Origin: Heyndrickxia sporothermodurans
GTDB lineage: Bacteria > Bacillota > Bacilli > Bacillales > Bacillaceae_C
Direction: 5' to 3'
Length of the DNA stretch: 64,000 nucleotides
NCBI GenBank assembly: GCA_018333075.1
Contig: BORH01000013.1
Coordinates: 58,597 to 122,596 of the forward strand
The notes under the pieces are model-generated. The model was not told the origin of the DNA. It worked only from the letters and a program-made list of their open reading frames with translations, and made no database searches. Shown here piece after piece: positions 43,061 to 51,709 of this stretch. The translations under genes and the position numbers were made by a program. Positions within the stretch are counted from its first letter, which is position 1. Every line of letters starts with the position of its first letter.

Positions 43061-43990
43061 CTACCCTTTAGCAATGATTTCATCTGACAAAGAGACGTGT
43101 TGTTTTAATACTTCTCGAATCTCCTTTTGCAGCTCCTGCGTCGGTAAATCCATCGGCAATCTTAATACTGGATTGACTTTCCCCATCATCCCTAGTGCTG
43201 CTTTTAGTGGTGCTGGATTCGTATCCTTGAACAGCACATCATTTAATTCCATTAATTCAAAATGGAGGTCCAAAGCTTTCTCTTTCTCACCTGCAACCCA
43301 AAAGTTGTATAAATCAGCTATTTTTTCAGGAACAACATTAGCTGTTGCACTAATATGTCCAGCGCCACCAATTGCAAGCATTGGGTAACATAGCAATTCA
43401 ATACCAGAATATAATAGAAAATCTCTTCCACATTTCAGTAATACACGATTTACATGTTCAAAATCCTTATTAGATTCTTTTACTCCGATGATATTTGGAC
43501 AGTCTTCTTTTAACCTTGCTAGTGTGTCAACATGAAGGTTAGTCGCTGTTCTGCCGGGGATGTTGTATACGATAATGGGGATGTCAACTGAATTTGCCAC
43601 AAGTTTAAAATGCTTATATAAAGCATGCTGAGAAGGTTTATTGTAATATGGCACAATGACAAGTGCTGCATCCGCACCTATTTCCTGCGCCTTTTTAGTT
43701 AAATAAAGTGTTTCTTGATGATTGGTGGAGCCAGTACCTGGCACAAAGGGGACTCTACCATTTATTTTATTCGCCGCTGCTTCCATCACACGGACTCTTT
43801 CATCCAACGTTAGGGAACTAGGTTCACCAGTCGTTCCTGTTACAGAAATGGCATGTGTTCCACTCGCAATATGCCATTCAATCAGTTTTTCAAAAGATGT
43901 AAAATCAATAGTAAAATCATGGTTGAATGGTGTAACAATCGGGGCAATTGACCCTCTTAGCTTTTGCTTCGCTTCCTCTAAAGTTCTCAT
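43061..43990 (-). CDS. DapA-family aldolase in the hpa operon
   Basis: A 309-residue class I aldolase of the dihydrodipicolinate synthase/N-acetylneuraminate lyase family. The Schiff-base Lys171 (GVKESNKDF), Tyr142 (VYNIPGRT) and the TGTTGEPSSL loop (51-60) are present. A biosynthetic lysine-pathway role is unlikely because it is the first gene of the 4-hydroxyphenylacetate operon and no lysine genes are near. It may replace HpaI, splitting 4-hydroxy-2-oxoheptanedioate to pyruvate and succinic semialdehyde; that is inference. Start ATG 43990 behind AAGGAGTG. Confidence 0.85.
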   Translation of the reverse strand: MRTLEEAKQKLRGSIAPIVTPFNHDFTIDFTSFEKLIEWHIASGTHAISVTGTTGEPSSLTLDERVRVMEAAANKINGRVPFVPGTGSTNHQETLYLTKKAQEIGADAALVIVPYYNKPSQHALYKHFKLVANSVDIPIIVYNIPGRTATNLHVDTLARLKEDCPNIIGVKESNKDFEHVNRVLLKCGRDFLLYSGIELLCYPMLAIGGAGHISATANVVPEKIADLYNFWVAGEKEKALDLHFELMELNDVLFKDTNPAPLKAALGMMGKVNPVLRLPMDLPTQELQKEIREVLKQHVSLSDEIIAKG

Positions 43991-44041
43991 TTATACACAC
44001 TCCTTAAAATATATGTAGTGAATCTAATAATTGAAAACCCT

Positions 44042-44056
44042 TACATTTTGAATGTA
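44042..44056. promoter_or_regulatory. Palindrome in hpa/LysR divergent promoter region
   Basis: TACATT-TTG-AATGTA is a perfect palindrome midway between the divergent LysR gene and the DapA-like/hpa operon (the 43991-44137 interval). A LysR-type regulator would be expected to bind here. No other palindrome of this quality is in the interval. Confidence 0.5.
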
Positions 44057-44137
44057 GCATATGTTAGAATATATTTAAAATATTTAAAATATTCGTTTTA
44101 CAAACATAAAAAGTATGTAAAATTTAGGTGGGATAAA

Positions 44138-45031
44138 ATGGATATACGCCAATTACGTTATTTTTCAACGATTGTTGAGGAAGGGCAAATTACGAGAGCA
44201 TCCAAAAAGCTTCATATGGCCCAGCCGCCATTAAGTCATCAGCTTAAGCTTTTGGAGCAGGAGCTTGGAGTGAAATTAATTGAGCGAAATGGTAAACAGA
44301 TTGAGTTAACAACACCAGGTAAGGTTTTATATAAAAATGCAAAAAAACTACTTCATCAATTAGAAGAAACCATTATCGAGGTAAAGGAAACAGAGGAAGG
44401 TGTCCGGGGTGTGCTAGCTCTTGGTGCTTCAAAATCTTGTTTTTCATACTTTCCAGAAAAAATCCATGCTTTTGTGAAAAAATATCCCTTAGTTACACTA
44501 CAATTGAGGGAAGGAGACTCCTTTGTCATTGGAGAACAAATAAAAAATAAGGAAATAGAGGTAGGAGTCATCCGACTCCCTATGGAATTAACTGATTTTT
44601 CTTATTTACGATTAGCGAAGGATCCCTATGTTGCAGTCATCCCCACTTCATGGAAAGATACAAAAAATTTCACACACACAACTATTAGGATGCAGCAATT
44701 GAAAGATATTCCCTTACTATTATTGCATCGAATCAAAGGCTCAGGACAGTATGAATTAGTAGTTGATGAATGCAGGCGGCACGGATTTGAACCGAAAGTT
44801 GTTTGTGAATGTCCAGATGTAACCATGATATTGTCTCTCGTTTCGAAAGGTGTCGGCGCAACCATTATCCCTAAATACTCACTCTTTTCATTTCAAGCAA
44901 AAAACATTACCTTTCTTCCAATCGAGGATACAACCATTATAGCTGAATCTGCTTTAATATGGAGCAAAGAGAGATATTTAACGAAAAGTGCACAATCTTT
45001 TATCGAGATGTTTAAAGAGGGTTTTAAATGA
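44138..45031 (+). CDS. LysR family transcriptional regulator of the hpa operon
   Basis: A 297-residue LysR-type regulator. The N-terminal winged helix is 'MDIRQLRYFSTIVEEGQITR' then 'HMAQPPLSHQLKLLEQELG', and the effector domain starts near residue 90. Start ATG 44138 behind AGGTGGG; the frame is open further upstream to 44018 but that part has no family resemblance. It is divergent from the 4-hydroxyphenylacetate operon and most likely activates it with 4-hydroxyphenylacetate or a pathway compound as effector, as usual for divergent LysR pairs. Confidence 0.9.
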   Translation: MDIRQLRYFSTIVEEGQITRASKKLHMAQPPLSHQLKLLEQELGVKLIERNGKQIELTTPGKVLYKNAKKLLHQLEETIIEVKETEEGVRGVLALGASKSCFSYFPEKIHAFVKKYPLVTLQLREGDSFVIGEQIKNKEIEVGVIRLPMELTDFSYLRLAKDPYVAVIPTSWKDTKNFTHTTIRMQQLKDIPLLLLHRIKGSGQYELVVDECRRHGFEPKVVCECPDVTMILSLVSKGVGATIIPKYSLFSFQAKNITFLPIEDTTIIAESALIWSKERYLTKSAQSFIEMFKEGFK

Positions 45032-45101
45032 ATGTTCAAATGCACATTTTTATCGTAGCTATTCAATCACCTAGCTCATTTTGCAATCAACATTAAATTA
45101 G

Positions 45102-45130
45102 AAAAAGCCACGAAAAAAATCGTAGCCTTT
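45102..45130. terminator. Bidirectional terminator between LysR and Bcr genes
   Basis: AAAAAGCCACGA / TCGTAGCCTTT stem between two convergent genes, T run on each side. Confidence 0.8.
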
Positions 45131-45143
45131 CAAATTTTTTCTT

Positions 45144-46379
45144 TTAACTAGAATGTTGTTGTATCACTTTTTCCTTTTTCTTACGACTAAATACTACAAA
45201 TATCAAGACTGCGCCAACACCACATATTGCAATAACAATGGCCATAGGCATAGCTGTTAGGCTTCCTCCTAGTCCCACTAAGGGTGCAGCAATAGCTCCT
45301 AAAATAAATGGAAGCAATCCTAATAATGCCGATGCACTTCCTGCTGCTTTTCCTTGATTTTGCATCGCTAATGAAAATGAAGTAGTTCCAACAATCCCGA
45401 CACTTGAAACGACAATAAAAAGTGATGGAATAACGGCAAATAGTCCCGCGTCTACATAGACAACAAATAATAAGATTAATCCACCAATAGCAGACATACT
45501 AATTCCGAAAATAAATAATTTTAATTCCGATACTTTACCAGCTAATCGACCAGTAATTTGTGAGGCTAGGATGATCCCAAGACCATTGATGGCAAATATT
45601 ACGCTAAACATTTGTGGAGACACACCAAAAATATCTTGTAAAACAAATGGAGATCCAGAGATATAAGCAAACATCGCAGCAGAAACTAGTCCTTGTGAAA
45701 AAGCAAATCCCATAAATTCTCGATCGCGAATTAAATGACGGAAGGTAGAGAGTGTATGCATTAATCCGCTCTGAGCTCGCTTATCTTTTGCTAATGTTTC
45801 TGGTAATCCAGCTGTTACAGCAATCCACATGAGAAGACCAATAATAAATAAAACAATAAATACACCTCTCCAATCAACAAAATGAAGAAGCTGTCCACCT
45901 GCAATCGGAGCTAATATTGGAGCAGCGCCATTTACAAGCATTAATAATGAAAAAAACTTCGTTAATTCTGTACCAGAATACATATCCCTTGCAGATGCTC
46001 TAGAAATAACAATACCAGCAGCACCTGAAGCACCTTGTATAAACCTTAATATAATAAGCATCCAAATAGATGAGCTGAATGCACATAGTAAGGATGCAAC
46101 TGAATAAAGAATAAGTGCAATTATTAACGGCTTCCTTCTGCCGCGAACATCGCTTAATGGTCCAACAAAAAGCTGCCCTAATGCTAGCCCAATTAGGCAA
46201 GCTGTTAAACTAAGCTGAGCAATAGATGGATCGGTTTGTAATTCATGAGTTAGCTTTGGTAATGCAGGTAAATACATATCAATCGATAATGGTCCAAATG
46301 CAGATAAGGCTCCTAATACAAAGGCAATCCATAATCTGCGGGAATTCCGATTACCTGTTGATTGTTCGATCTTTGTCAA
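45144..46379 (-). CDS. bcr: Bcr/CflA family drug efflux MFS transporter
   Basis: A 411-residue, 12-segment drug/proton antiporter. Seen in sequence: 'GALSAFGPLSIDMYLPALPK' (Bcr/CflA N-terminal signature), 'LGQLFVGPLSDVRGRRKPLI' (MFS motif A) and 'RFIQGASGAAGIVISRASAR' (motif C/B region). TTG start at 46379 with AAGGAGG 7 bases upstream. It is a single gene. Substrate unknown. Confidence 0.9.
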   Translation of the reverse strand: MTKIEQSTGNRNSRRLWIAFVLGALSAFGPLSIDMYLPALPKLTHELQTDPSIAQLSLTACLIGLALGQLFVGPLSDVRGRRKPLIIALILYSVASLLCAFSSSIWMLIILRFIQGASGAAGIVISRASARDMYSGTELTKFFSLLMLVNGAAPILAPIAGGQLLHFVDWRGVFIVLFIIGLLMWIAVTAGLPETLAKDKRAQSGLMHTLSTFRHLIRDREFMGFAFSQGLVSAAMFAYISGSPFVLQDIFGVSPQMFSVIFAINGLGIILASQITGRLAGKVSELKLFIFGISMSAIGGLILLFVVYVDAGLFAVIPSLFIVVSSVGIVGTTSFSLAMQNQGKAAGSASALLGLLPFILGAIAAPLVGLGGSLTAMPMAIVIAICGVGAVLIFVVFSRKKKEKVIQQHSS

Positions 46380-46545
46380 AATTCTGCCTCCTTATAAATG
46401 ATTCTATTATTTAATGACTCTTACTTTTTAAAAGAGTATCGAATTTCTTTTCATTGATAAATTTTACGAAAGGAATGTATCATTACTAAAGATTAACATA
46501 TATTCATCCATTTCGGCTCTTTTTTGTCCCAAAAAACTAAATAGA

Positions 46546-46576
46546 AAAAGACCATATTTCCAATCATATGGCCTTT
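46546..46576 (-). terminator. Terminator after the Pro/Gly-repeat gene
   Basis: AAAGGCCATAT / ATATGGTCTTT stem on the minus strand followed by TTTC-rich DNA. Confidence 0.75.
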
Positions 46577-46624
46577 AAATAATAGATATTCTAACATCCC
46601 TATTAAACTATTCGACTCTCGTTG

Positions 46625-47182
46625 TTATGAACAACTGAAAGATACAATACGATTTGTATCTAGTCCTTCATATCTCCAGCGATTATTTATCCACCTATAC
46701 CCTGCAACAGATGTCCTTCCTATAAAAGTAGGATAAAACCAAAATCTTTGCCCGTTGCGAAGCCTTACCCTTGTAATGCGATGCAAGCATCTTTGAAATG
46801 CTCCGGGATCAACAGCATATGTGGAGGGACCAGTAGTCTGTCCTCCCATACCAGTTGAGGGTCCTTGCGAAGTACCTTGACCCATTCCAGGAGGTGGACC
46901 CGGTGGAAAGCTTTGACTGCCTCCCGTTGGTGGGCCCGATGGAAAGCCTTGACCCGCTCCTGGTGGTGGGCCTGACGAAAAACCTTGACCCGCTCCTGGT
47001 GGTGGGCCTGACGGAAAGCCTTGTGCCATTCCTGGCGGTTGACTTTGCCCTTGCGGAAATCCCGGAAAGCCTTGACCGGTACCCATCTGTTGACCAGAAG
47101 GGAAGCCTTGTGTCGTTCCCCCTCCTACCTGCGGAAAGCCTGGAGGGAAAAATTGTCTATCGTACATATCATCTCTATACAT
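46625..47182 (-). CDS. Pro/Gly-rich repeat protein with a basic two-Cys C-terminal domain
   Basis: A 185-residue protein I do not recognise by function. Residues about 10-120 are low-complexity, made of repeats of the type QGFPSGPPPGAG (six or seven imperfect copies). A folded C-terminal domain of about 55 residues follows, with two Cys (QRCLHRITRV and the final SFSCS), five aromatics and many Arg. No signal peptide or membrane segment. Start ATG 47182 behind AAGGAG. Such proteins in bacilli are often spore- or surface-associated, but that is a guess. Confidence 0.8.
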   Translation of the reverse strand: MYRDDMYDRQFFPPGFPQVGGGTTQGFPSGQQMGTGQGFPGFPQGQSQPPGMAQGFPSGPPPGAGQGFSSGPPPGAGQGFPSGPPTGGSQSFPPGPPPGMGQGTSQGPSTGMGGQTTGPSTYAVDPGAFQRCLHRITRVRLRNGQRFWFYPTFIGRTSVAGYRWINNRWRYEGLDTNRIVSFSCS

Positions 47183-47404
47183 TTTTCAAACTCCTTCTTT
47201 AAAATCTTATCAACATAAACTATGTACATTGTTTATTGTAGGTGCATGCCCATCCCAATGTTTTTGAAGTGAAAGATGGATAAGCATCTAATCAAAATGC
47301 TCGATTTTATAAAAAAGATGATTTGATGATGAACGAAGATAGTTTTTGTTTAAATAATAAATTCTTGTAGAAAGATTTCTCAACAAATTTTGAAAACAAA
47401 TAAT

Positions 47405-47431
47405 GGCCGACAGTCAAAATTCATGTCGGCC
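47405..47431 (-). terminator. Hairpin after the response regulator gene
   Basis: Perfect 8-bp stem GGCCGACA / TGTCGGCC. The minus-strand 3' side is T-rich but interrupted (ATTATTTGTTTT). Likely terminator. The rest of 47183-47495 contains nothing else I can name. Confidence 0.6.
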
Positions 47432-47495
47432 AAAAAATTAAAAACTATATGTAGCTAGTTCTTAATTTATATTCACATTGTTTCAATTAACTCTA

Positions 47496-48197
47496 TTACT
47501 TTTTATAAGATTTCCATATATACCCTACTCCCCAGTAGGTTTTTAAATATTTTGGTTCAGATGGACATTCCTCAATTTTCTTTCTAATCCGACGGATATT
47601 CACATCAACAATCTTCAAATCACCAACAAATGTTTTGCCCCAAACATGGTCGAGAAGCTGATCTCTTGAAATGGGCTGATTTTCATTTTCCATTAAATAT
47701 TTGATTAGCTCGATTTCTGTTGGGGTCAAATTAATCATTTGATTATCTTTCATTAATGTATTTTTTTGAAGATCCAGCGTAAATGGAGGCATTGATAACA
47801 CATCTGGTGTCTTTTCAGCGCTTTTTATCGCTTTAATCCTTCTCAATAACGAGCCAATTCTTGCTTCCAATTCCTTCATACTAAAAGGTTTTGTTATATA
47901 ATCATCGGCACCTGTATCAAGTCCTTCAACTTTATCATCTTCCTGTGATTTAGCTGTAAGCATGATAATTCCTACGCGTTTATCCCTCTTTCGGATCTCT
48001 TTGCATACTTGAAAACCACTTATATCCGGAAGCATAACATCTAGAAGGGCTATGTCAATATCCTTATGCTTATGAAAAATTTCTAAAGCATCTTCACCAG
48101 TTTCTGCCTCATAAACAGTTAAATTTGCTTTTTTTAAGTTTAAACTTATAAAACTTCTTATCGACATTTCATCCTCTAATAATAGAACGGAAGGCAT
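47496..48197 (-). CDS. OmpR-family response regulator, no kinase nearby
   Basis: A 233-residue two-component response regulator. The receiver domain has the acidic pair near residue 8, the phosphorylated Asp53 in IALLDVMLPD and the Lys in DDYITKPFSM; the C-terminal half is an OmpR/PhoB winged helix ('LTPTEIELIKYLMENENQPI', 'VDVNIRRIRKKI'). Start ATG 48197 behind AAGGAGG. No sensor kinase is encoded on either side. Targets unknown. Confidence 0.9.
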   Translation of the reverse strand: MPSVLLLEDEMSIRSFISLNLKKANLTVYEAETGEDALEIFHKHKDIDIALLDVMLPDISGFQVCKEIRKRDKRVGIIMLTAKSQEDDKVEGLDTGADDYITKPFSMKELEARIGSLLRRIKAIKSAEKTPDVLSMPPFTLDLQKNTLMKDNQMINLTPTEIELIKYLMENENQPISRDQLLDHVWGKTFVGDLKIVDVNIRRIRKKIEECPSEPKYLKTYWGVGYIWKSYKK

Positions 48198-48256
48198 ACT
48201 GGACCTCCTTAAATTTTTATTTCAATATAACCTATTTTATCATTTTAAAACAAAAC

Positions 48257-48298
48257 TACCCTCACAAACCATATATCTTTGGTTTAAAAATGAGGGTA
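48257..48298 (-). terminator. Terminator after the deacetylase-small protein pair
   Basis: TACCCTCA / TGAGGGTA stem with an inner AACC/GGTT stem; the minus strand continues GTTTTGTTTTAAAA. It separates this pair from the response regulator gene. Confidence 0.65.
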
Positions 48299-48365
48299 AC
48301 AAATACTTTTTTCATTTATACATTTTTAATCTAATATTTATCAACAAAAAATTATTTTAAATTAC

Positions 48366-48545
48366 TCATCCATTACTTTTTAACAATTGATCCTCCGTTT
48401 TATACATAACACTTACTTCATGACTATCCGCCTGCACATCCATTGTCGTTACAACATTTTTTAATGAAACATACACCCAAGCGAAATATAATAAAGTTGA
48501 AAGTAATAATAGGCATAATAGGGAGTGAACAGCTTTTTTACTCAT
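48366..48545 (-). CDS. Small single-span membrane protein
   Basis: A 59-residue protein (starts MSKKAVHSLL) with one membrane segment, about residues 8-28, and an extracytoplasmic acidic tail ending LLKSNG. Start ATG 48545 behind GAGGAGG, 28 bases after the deacetylase stop, so it is co-transcribed with it. Function unknown; it could partner the membrane-anchored deacetylase. Confidence 0.7.
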   Translation of the reverse strand: MSKKAVHSLLCLLLLSTLLYFAWVYVSLKNVVTTMDVQADSHEVSVMYKTEDQLLKSNG

Positions 48546-48573
48546 TTTAAATCCTCCTCAAATTCTCATTCTT

Positions 48574-49635
48574 TTATTTAAACTGAACAGGTACGAGACT
48601 TTCATCAATCGTTTTGAAAATAAAGCCTTGCTTTTTTAAGTAGACTAATAGTTTTGGGAGACTATTTATCGTTTCTGCTTTATCATGCATTAGAATCACT
48701 GGAGTAATATTCTTGCTTTCCAAAGATTCAACCTGTTGGATTACATCATTTACATAGCGGCTATCACGATACTTCCAATCCATACTATCTACATTCCAAT
48801 CCCAAAGAATAAAACCTTTATCATTGACAGCTTGCATGTACTTAGGAGTCATGTATGGATAGCTTCCATATGGGGTTCTAATTAAACGAGTAGATATTCC
48901 TGTAATTTGTTTCAGTGTAGTATTTGCTGTAGTCATTTCGTTCACTACCGCTTCACTTGAAGCATATATTTTTTTCACGTCGTGGGTGACACCGTGCAGT
49001 CCTATTGAAAACCCACGTTTTACTGCCTCTGTTGCTTCTTTTCCAAATCTTTTTATATTAGGCTCAAGCCAAAAGAATGTAGCTTTCGCTTGATACTCAT
49101 CCAAAATATTCATTAAATCTTCGACTCTATTAGAAGGACCATCATCAAAGGTTAAATATACGACTTTTTCTTCGGACGGTTTTACCATATGAACGGAAGG
49201 CTTTCTCATTTCTTCAGATGATTTTTCTACGTTATTAGAAGTTTTCTCTGTTTCTGTTGAATGATTTTTGTCTTGTTTTTCTTTTTTCTCGGCTTCTTTA
49301 GCTGGAGCTTTTTTCTCTTCCTCTTTACTTATTTGTTTCTTTTGCTCATTGCTTGATGATTTGTTTTCTTTTGTTACTTCTGTTTCTTTGGCTTTGTGCT
49401 TTGTTTTTTCTTCATTTCCTATTGTTTTTTTTACTTTTTCTTGCTTTACTGGCTTTTCCACTTCTTTTTCTTTTGTTACATTTTTACTAATACTATTCTT
49501 TACAACTCCTGCAGCTGCCTTTGCCGTTTGATTTTCAGTTTGATTTTTGTAAAATTGAAAACCTATAAAAATAGCAGCAACGATTAAAACGAAACTAAAT
49601 AACGTAATTTTCCCTTTTTTGTTAAGCCTCCGCAT
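48574..49635 (-). CDS. Membrane-anchored polysaccharide deacetylase (CE4)
   Basis: A 353-residue cell-wall enzyme. A single membrane segment (about 10-26) anchors it, followed by a 100-residue Lys/Glu-rich linker (about 45-150) and a NodB/CE4 domain. Catalytic motifs: VVYLTFDDGPSNR (Asp-Asp), SIGLHGVTHD (His-x3-His), RTPYGSYP, WDWNVDSMDW and VILMHD. Relatives remove acetyl groups from peptidoglycan or other wall glycans and raise lysozyme resistance. Start ATG 49635, with only a modest ribosome binding site (AGGAAGG, about 13 bases). A small membrane protein follows in the same operon. Confidence 0.88.
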   Translation of the reverse strand: MRRLNKKGKITLFSFVLIVAAIFIGFQFYKNQTENQTAKAAAGVVKNSISKNVTKEKEVEKPVKQEKVKKTIGNEEKTKHKAKETEVTKENKSSSNEQKKQISKEEEKKAPAKEAEKKEKQDKNHSTETEKTSNNVEKSSEEMRKPSVHMVKPSEEKVVYLTFDDGPSNRVEDLMNILDEYQAKATFFWLEPNIKRFGKEATEAVKRGFSIGLHGVTHDVKKIYASSEAVVNEMTTANTTLKQITGISTRLIRTPYGSYPYMTPKYMQAVNDKGFILWDWNVDSMDWKYRDSRYVNDVIQQVESLESKNITPVILMHDKAETINSLPKLLVYLKKQGFIFKTIDESLVPVQFK

Positions 49636-49832
49636 CTTTATTACCCGTCCTTCCTGCCATATTTATTATGTATCTTCAGTATAAAAGCAGAATGAACATA
49701 AAGGGTAACAAAGAAGTTACAATTTTCGACTAAAACTATCAAAATCCCAAAATACCTCTATTAATTTATTTTTTTTCATATAAACTACCTCTATTCTTTT
49801 AGTGAATTTTTTTGTTGCAAGATTCCATAAAA

Positions 49833-49861
49833 AAACTCCCCAATGAAAAATTGAGGAGTTT
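49833..49861 (-). terminator. Terminator of the rib operon
   Basis: AAACTCC / GGAGTTT arms extended by CAAT/ATTG, then TTTTTTTATGG on the minus strand. Confidence 0.8.
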
Positions 49862-49877
49862 GAATAAGTACAATAAT

Positions 49878-50345
49878 TTATTTCACTATTCTAGAAAGAT
49901 TGACCATTTCAATCGCAGAAACAGCAGCATCCCAGCCTTTATTTCCTGCTTTTGTACCAGCTCTTTCAATAGCTTGTTCAATGGAATCAGTGGTTAATAT
50001 CCCAAAAATTACTGGAGTACCAGTATTTAATGAGATCGCTGCTACACCCTTTGCAGCTTCATTACATACATAATCAAAATGAGGTGTAGACCCTCTTATA
50101 ACCGTTCCTAAAGTAATCACTGCATCATATTTATCATTTTTCGCCATTTTTTGAGCAATTAATGGGATTTCAAATGCACCTGGTACCCAAGCAACATCAA
50201 TATTATCCTCGTCTACTCCGTGTCTCTTTAATCCATCCAATGCTCCGTCAAGAAGCTTGCTAGTAATAAATTCATTAAATCTTCCTACTACAATGCCAAT
50301 TTTTAAACCTGTTCCTACTAAATTACCTTCAAAAGTATTTACCAT
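49878..50345 (-). CDS. ribH: 6,7-dimethyl-8-ribityllumazine synthase
   Basis: A 155-residue lumazine synthase, which condenses 3,4-dihydroxybutanone phosphate with the ribitylamino-pyrimidine. Seen in sequence: '[20 protein letters not shown]', '[20 protein letters not shown]' and '[20 protein letters not shown]' with the catalytic His. Start ATG 50345 behind GGAGG. It is the last gene of ribDEBH before the terminator. Confidence 0.95.
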   Translation of the reverse strand: MVNTFEGNLVGTGLKIGIVVGRFNEFITSKLLDGALDGLKRHGVDEDNIDVAWVPGAFEIPLIAQKMAKNDKYDAVITLGTVIRGSTPHFDYVCNEAAKGVAAISLNTGTPVIFGILTTDSIEQAIERAGTKAGNKGWDAAVSAIEMVNLSRIVK

Positions 50346-50396
50346 GTTTATTTCCTCCAATGTGTAACTTTTATCATTTCTAAAGCAAAAACAACC

Positions 50397-51023
50397 TTAC
50401 CTACTAGTCAAATGACTAACATCTTTTTCCTTACGAAAGGCAATTAAATCTTGAATTGTAATCATTTTTAATTGAAATTTATCTGCAATTTGTCGTAAAT
50501 CCGGTACCCGTGCCATTGATCCGTCGTCTTTAATTACCTCACAAATCACCCCAGCTGGAACGGCTTCTGCCAGTTTAGCTAAATCAACCGCTGCTTCAGT
50601 ATGGCCGGCCCTTTTCAATACACCGCCTATTTTAGCTATTAACGGAAAAATGTGACCTGGTCTTTTAAAATCCGACGCAAGTGAATCAGAGTTAATAAGC
50701 TGTTGAATAGTTGCTGCTCTTTCAAATGCAGAAATACCTGTTTTGGTTGAACAGTGATCAACACTTATAGTAAAAGCTGTACCAAATTCATCCGTGTTCT
50801 GATCGGTCATTGGCTTTAGTTGAAGATTTTTCGCTATTTCCTCCTCTAATGGTACACAAACAAGACCTTTTCCTTGTGTAATCATAAAATTAATGATTGC
50901 TGGAGTTGTTTTTTCGGCTAAAGCAATAAAATCTCCTTCATTCTCCCTATTTTCATCATCACAAACGATAATAACCTTTCCTGCTTTCAAATCATTTATT
51001 GCCGCTTCAATTGAATCAAACAT
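50397..51023 (-). CDS. ribB: 3,4-dihydroxy-2-butanone 4-phosphate synthase, without the RibA half
   Basis: A 208-residue RibB. The acidic loop [20 protein letters not shown] and the conserved '[20 protein letters not shown]' and '[11 protein letters not shown]' are intact. In Bacillus subtilis the corresponding operon gene encodes a bifunctional RibBA of about 400 residues; here the frame stops right after '[16 protein letters not shown]' and ribH begins 51 bases later, so the GTP cyclohydrolase II half is missing. Start ATG 51023 behind AAGGAG. RibA must be encoded elsewhere. Confidence 0.94.
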   Translation of the reverse strand: MFDSIEAAINDLKAGKVIIVCDDENRENEGDFIALAEKTTPAIINFMITQGKGLVCVPLEEEIAKNLQLKPMTDQNTDEFGTAFTISVDHCSTKTGISAFERAATIQQLINSDSLASDFKRPGHIFPLIAKIGGVLKRAGHTEAAVDLAKLAEAVPAGVICEVIKDDGSMARVPDLRQIADKFQLKMITIQDLIAFRKEKDVSHLTSR

Positions 51024-51036
51024 ACCTTTTCTCTCC

Positions 51037-51696
51037 TTACGCAAAGCCTTTTTCTTTTAACTTGTCTAATAACGTAGAATTTTGGTGACTCATTGGTAAT
51101 TTATTTGATCTTAGGTGAAGAAAATGCTCAATATATTTACCAAGCATGTCACACTCTATATTCACTACATCCCCAATGCCTTTTTCATTCAAAATTGTTT
51201 TTGATAAGGTATGAGGAATAAGTGAAATGGTAAAAAAGTGATCACTGACCCCAAAAACAGTTAAACTCGTACCATCTATCGATACTGACCCCTTATAAAT
51301 AATGTACTTAAGTAAATCCTTATTGGCTTCAATATCAACATATTGTGCATTATCTACCTGCTTGATCCTTTTTATCGTTCCAATTCCATCAACATGTCCT
51401 GAAACAATATGACCGCCAAAACGTCCTTCAGCAGACATTGCCCTCTCTAAATTCACTTTAGATTCATTTTTTAGATCTTTTAAGCTTGTTGATTTGAACG
51501 TTTCTGGCATGACATCGACTTGAAAATCATTCCTTGTGTATTCTGTAACAGTTAAACAAACTCCATTAACAGAAATACTGTCACCCAAGTGGACATCCTC
51601 TAAAATTCTATTCGCTTTAATTTTTAATACAATTGATTGTCCTGATTGTTTCACGCTACTAATTGTCCCAATTTCTTCAATTATTCCTGTAAACAC
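51037..51696 (-). CDS. ribE: Riboflavin synthase (alpha subunit)
   Basis: A 219-residue riboflavin synthase made of two lumazine-binding barrels. The start GTG gives [12 protein letters not shown]; '[20 protein letters not shown]' and the second-barrel repeat '[20 protein letters not shown]' are typical. GTG 51696 with AAGGGTG upstream. It sits between ribD and ribB. Confidence 0.95.
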   Translation of the reverse strand: MFTGIIEEIGTISSVKQSGQSIVLKIKANRILEDVHLGDSISVNGVCLTVTEYTRNDFQVDVMPETFKSTSLKDLKNESKVNLERAMSAEGRFGGHIVSGHVDGIGTIKRIKQVDNAQYVDIEANKDLLKYIIYKGSVSIDGTSLTVFGVSDHFFTISLIPHTLSKTILNEKGIGDVVNIECDMLGKYIEHFLHLRSNKLPMSHQNSTLLDKLKEKGFA

Positions 51697-51709
51697 TTTC
51701 TATCACCCT

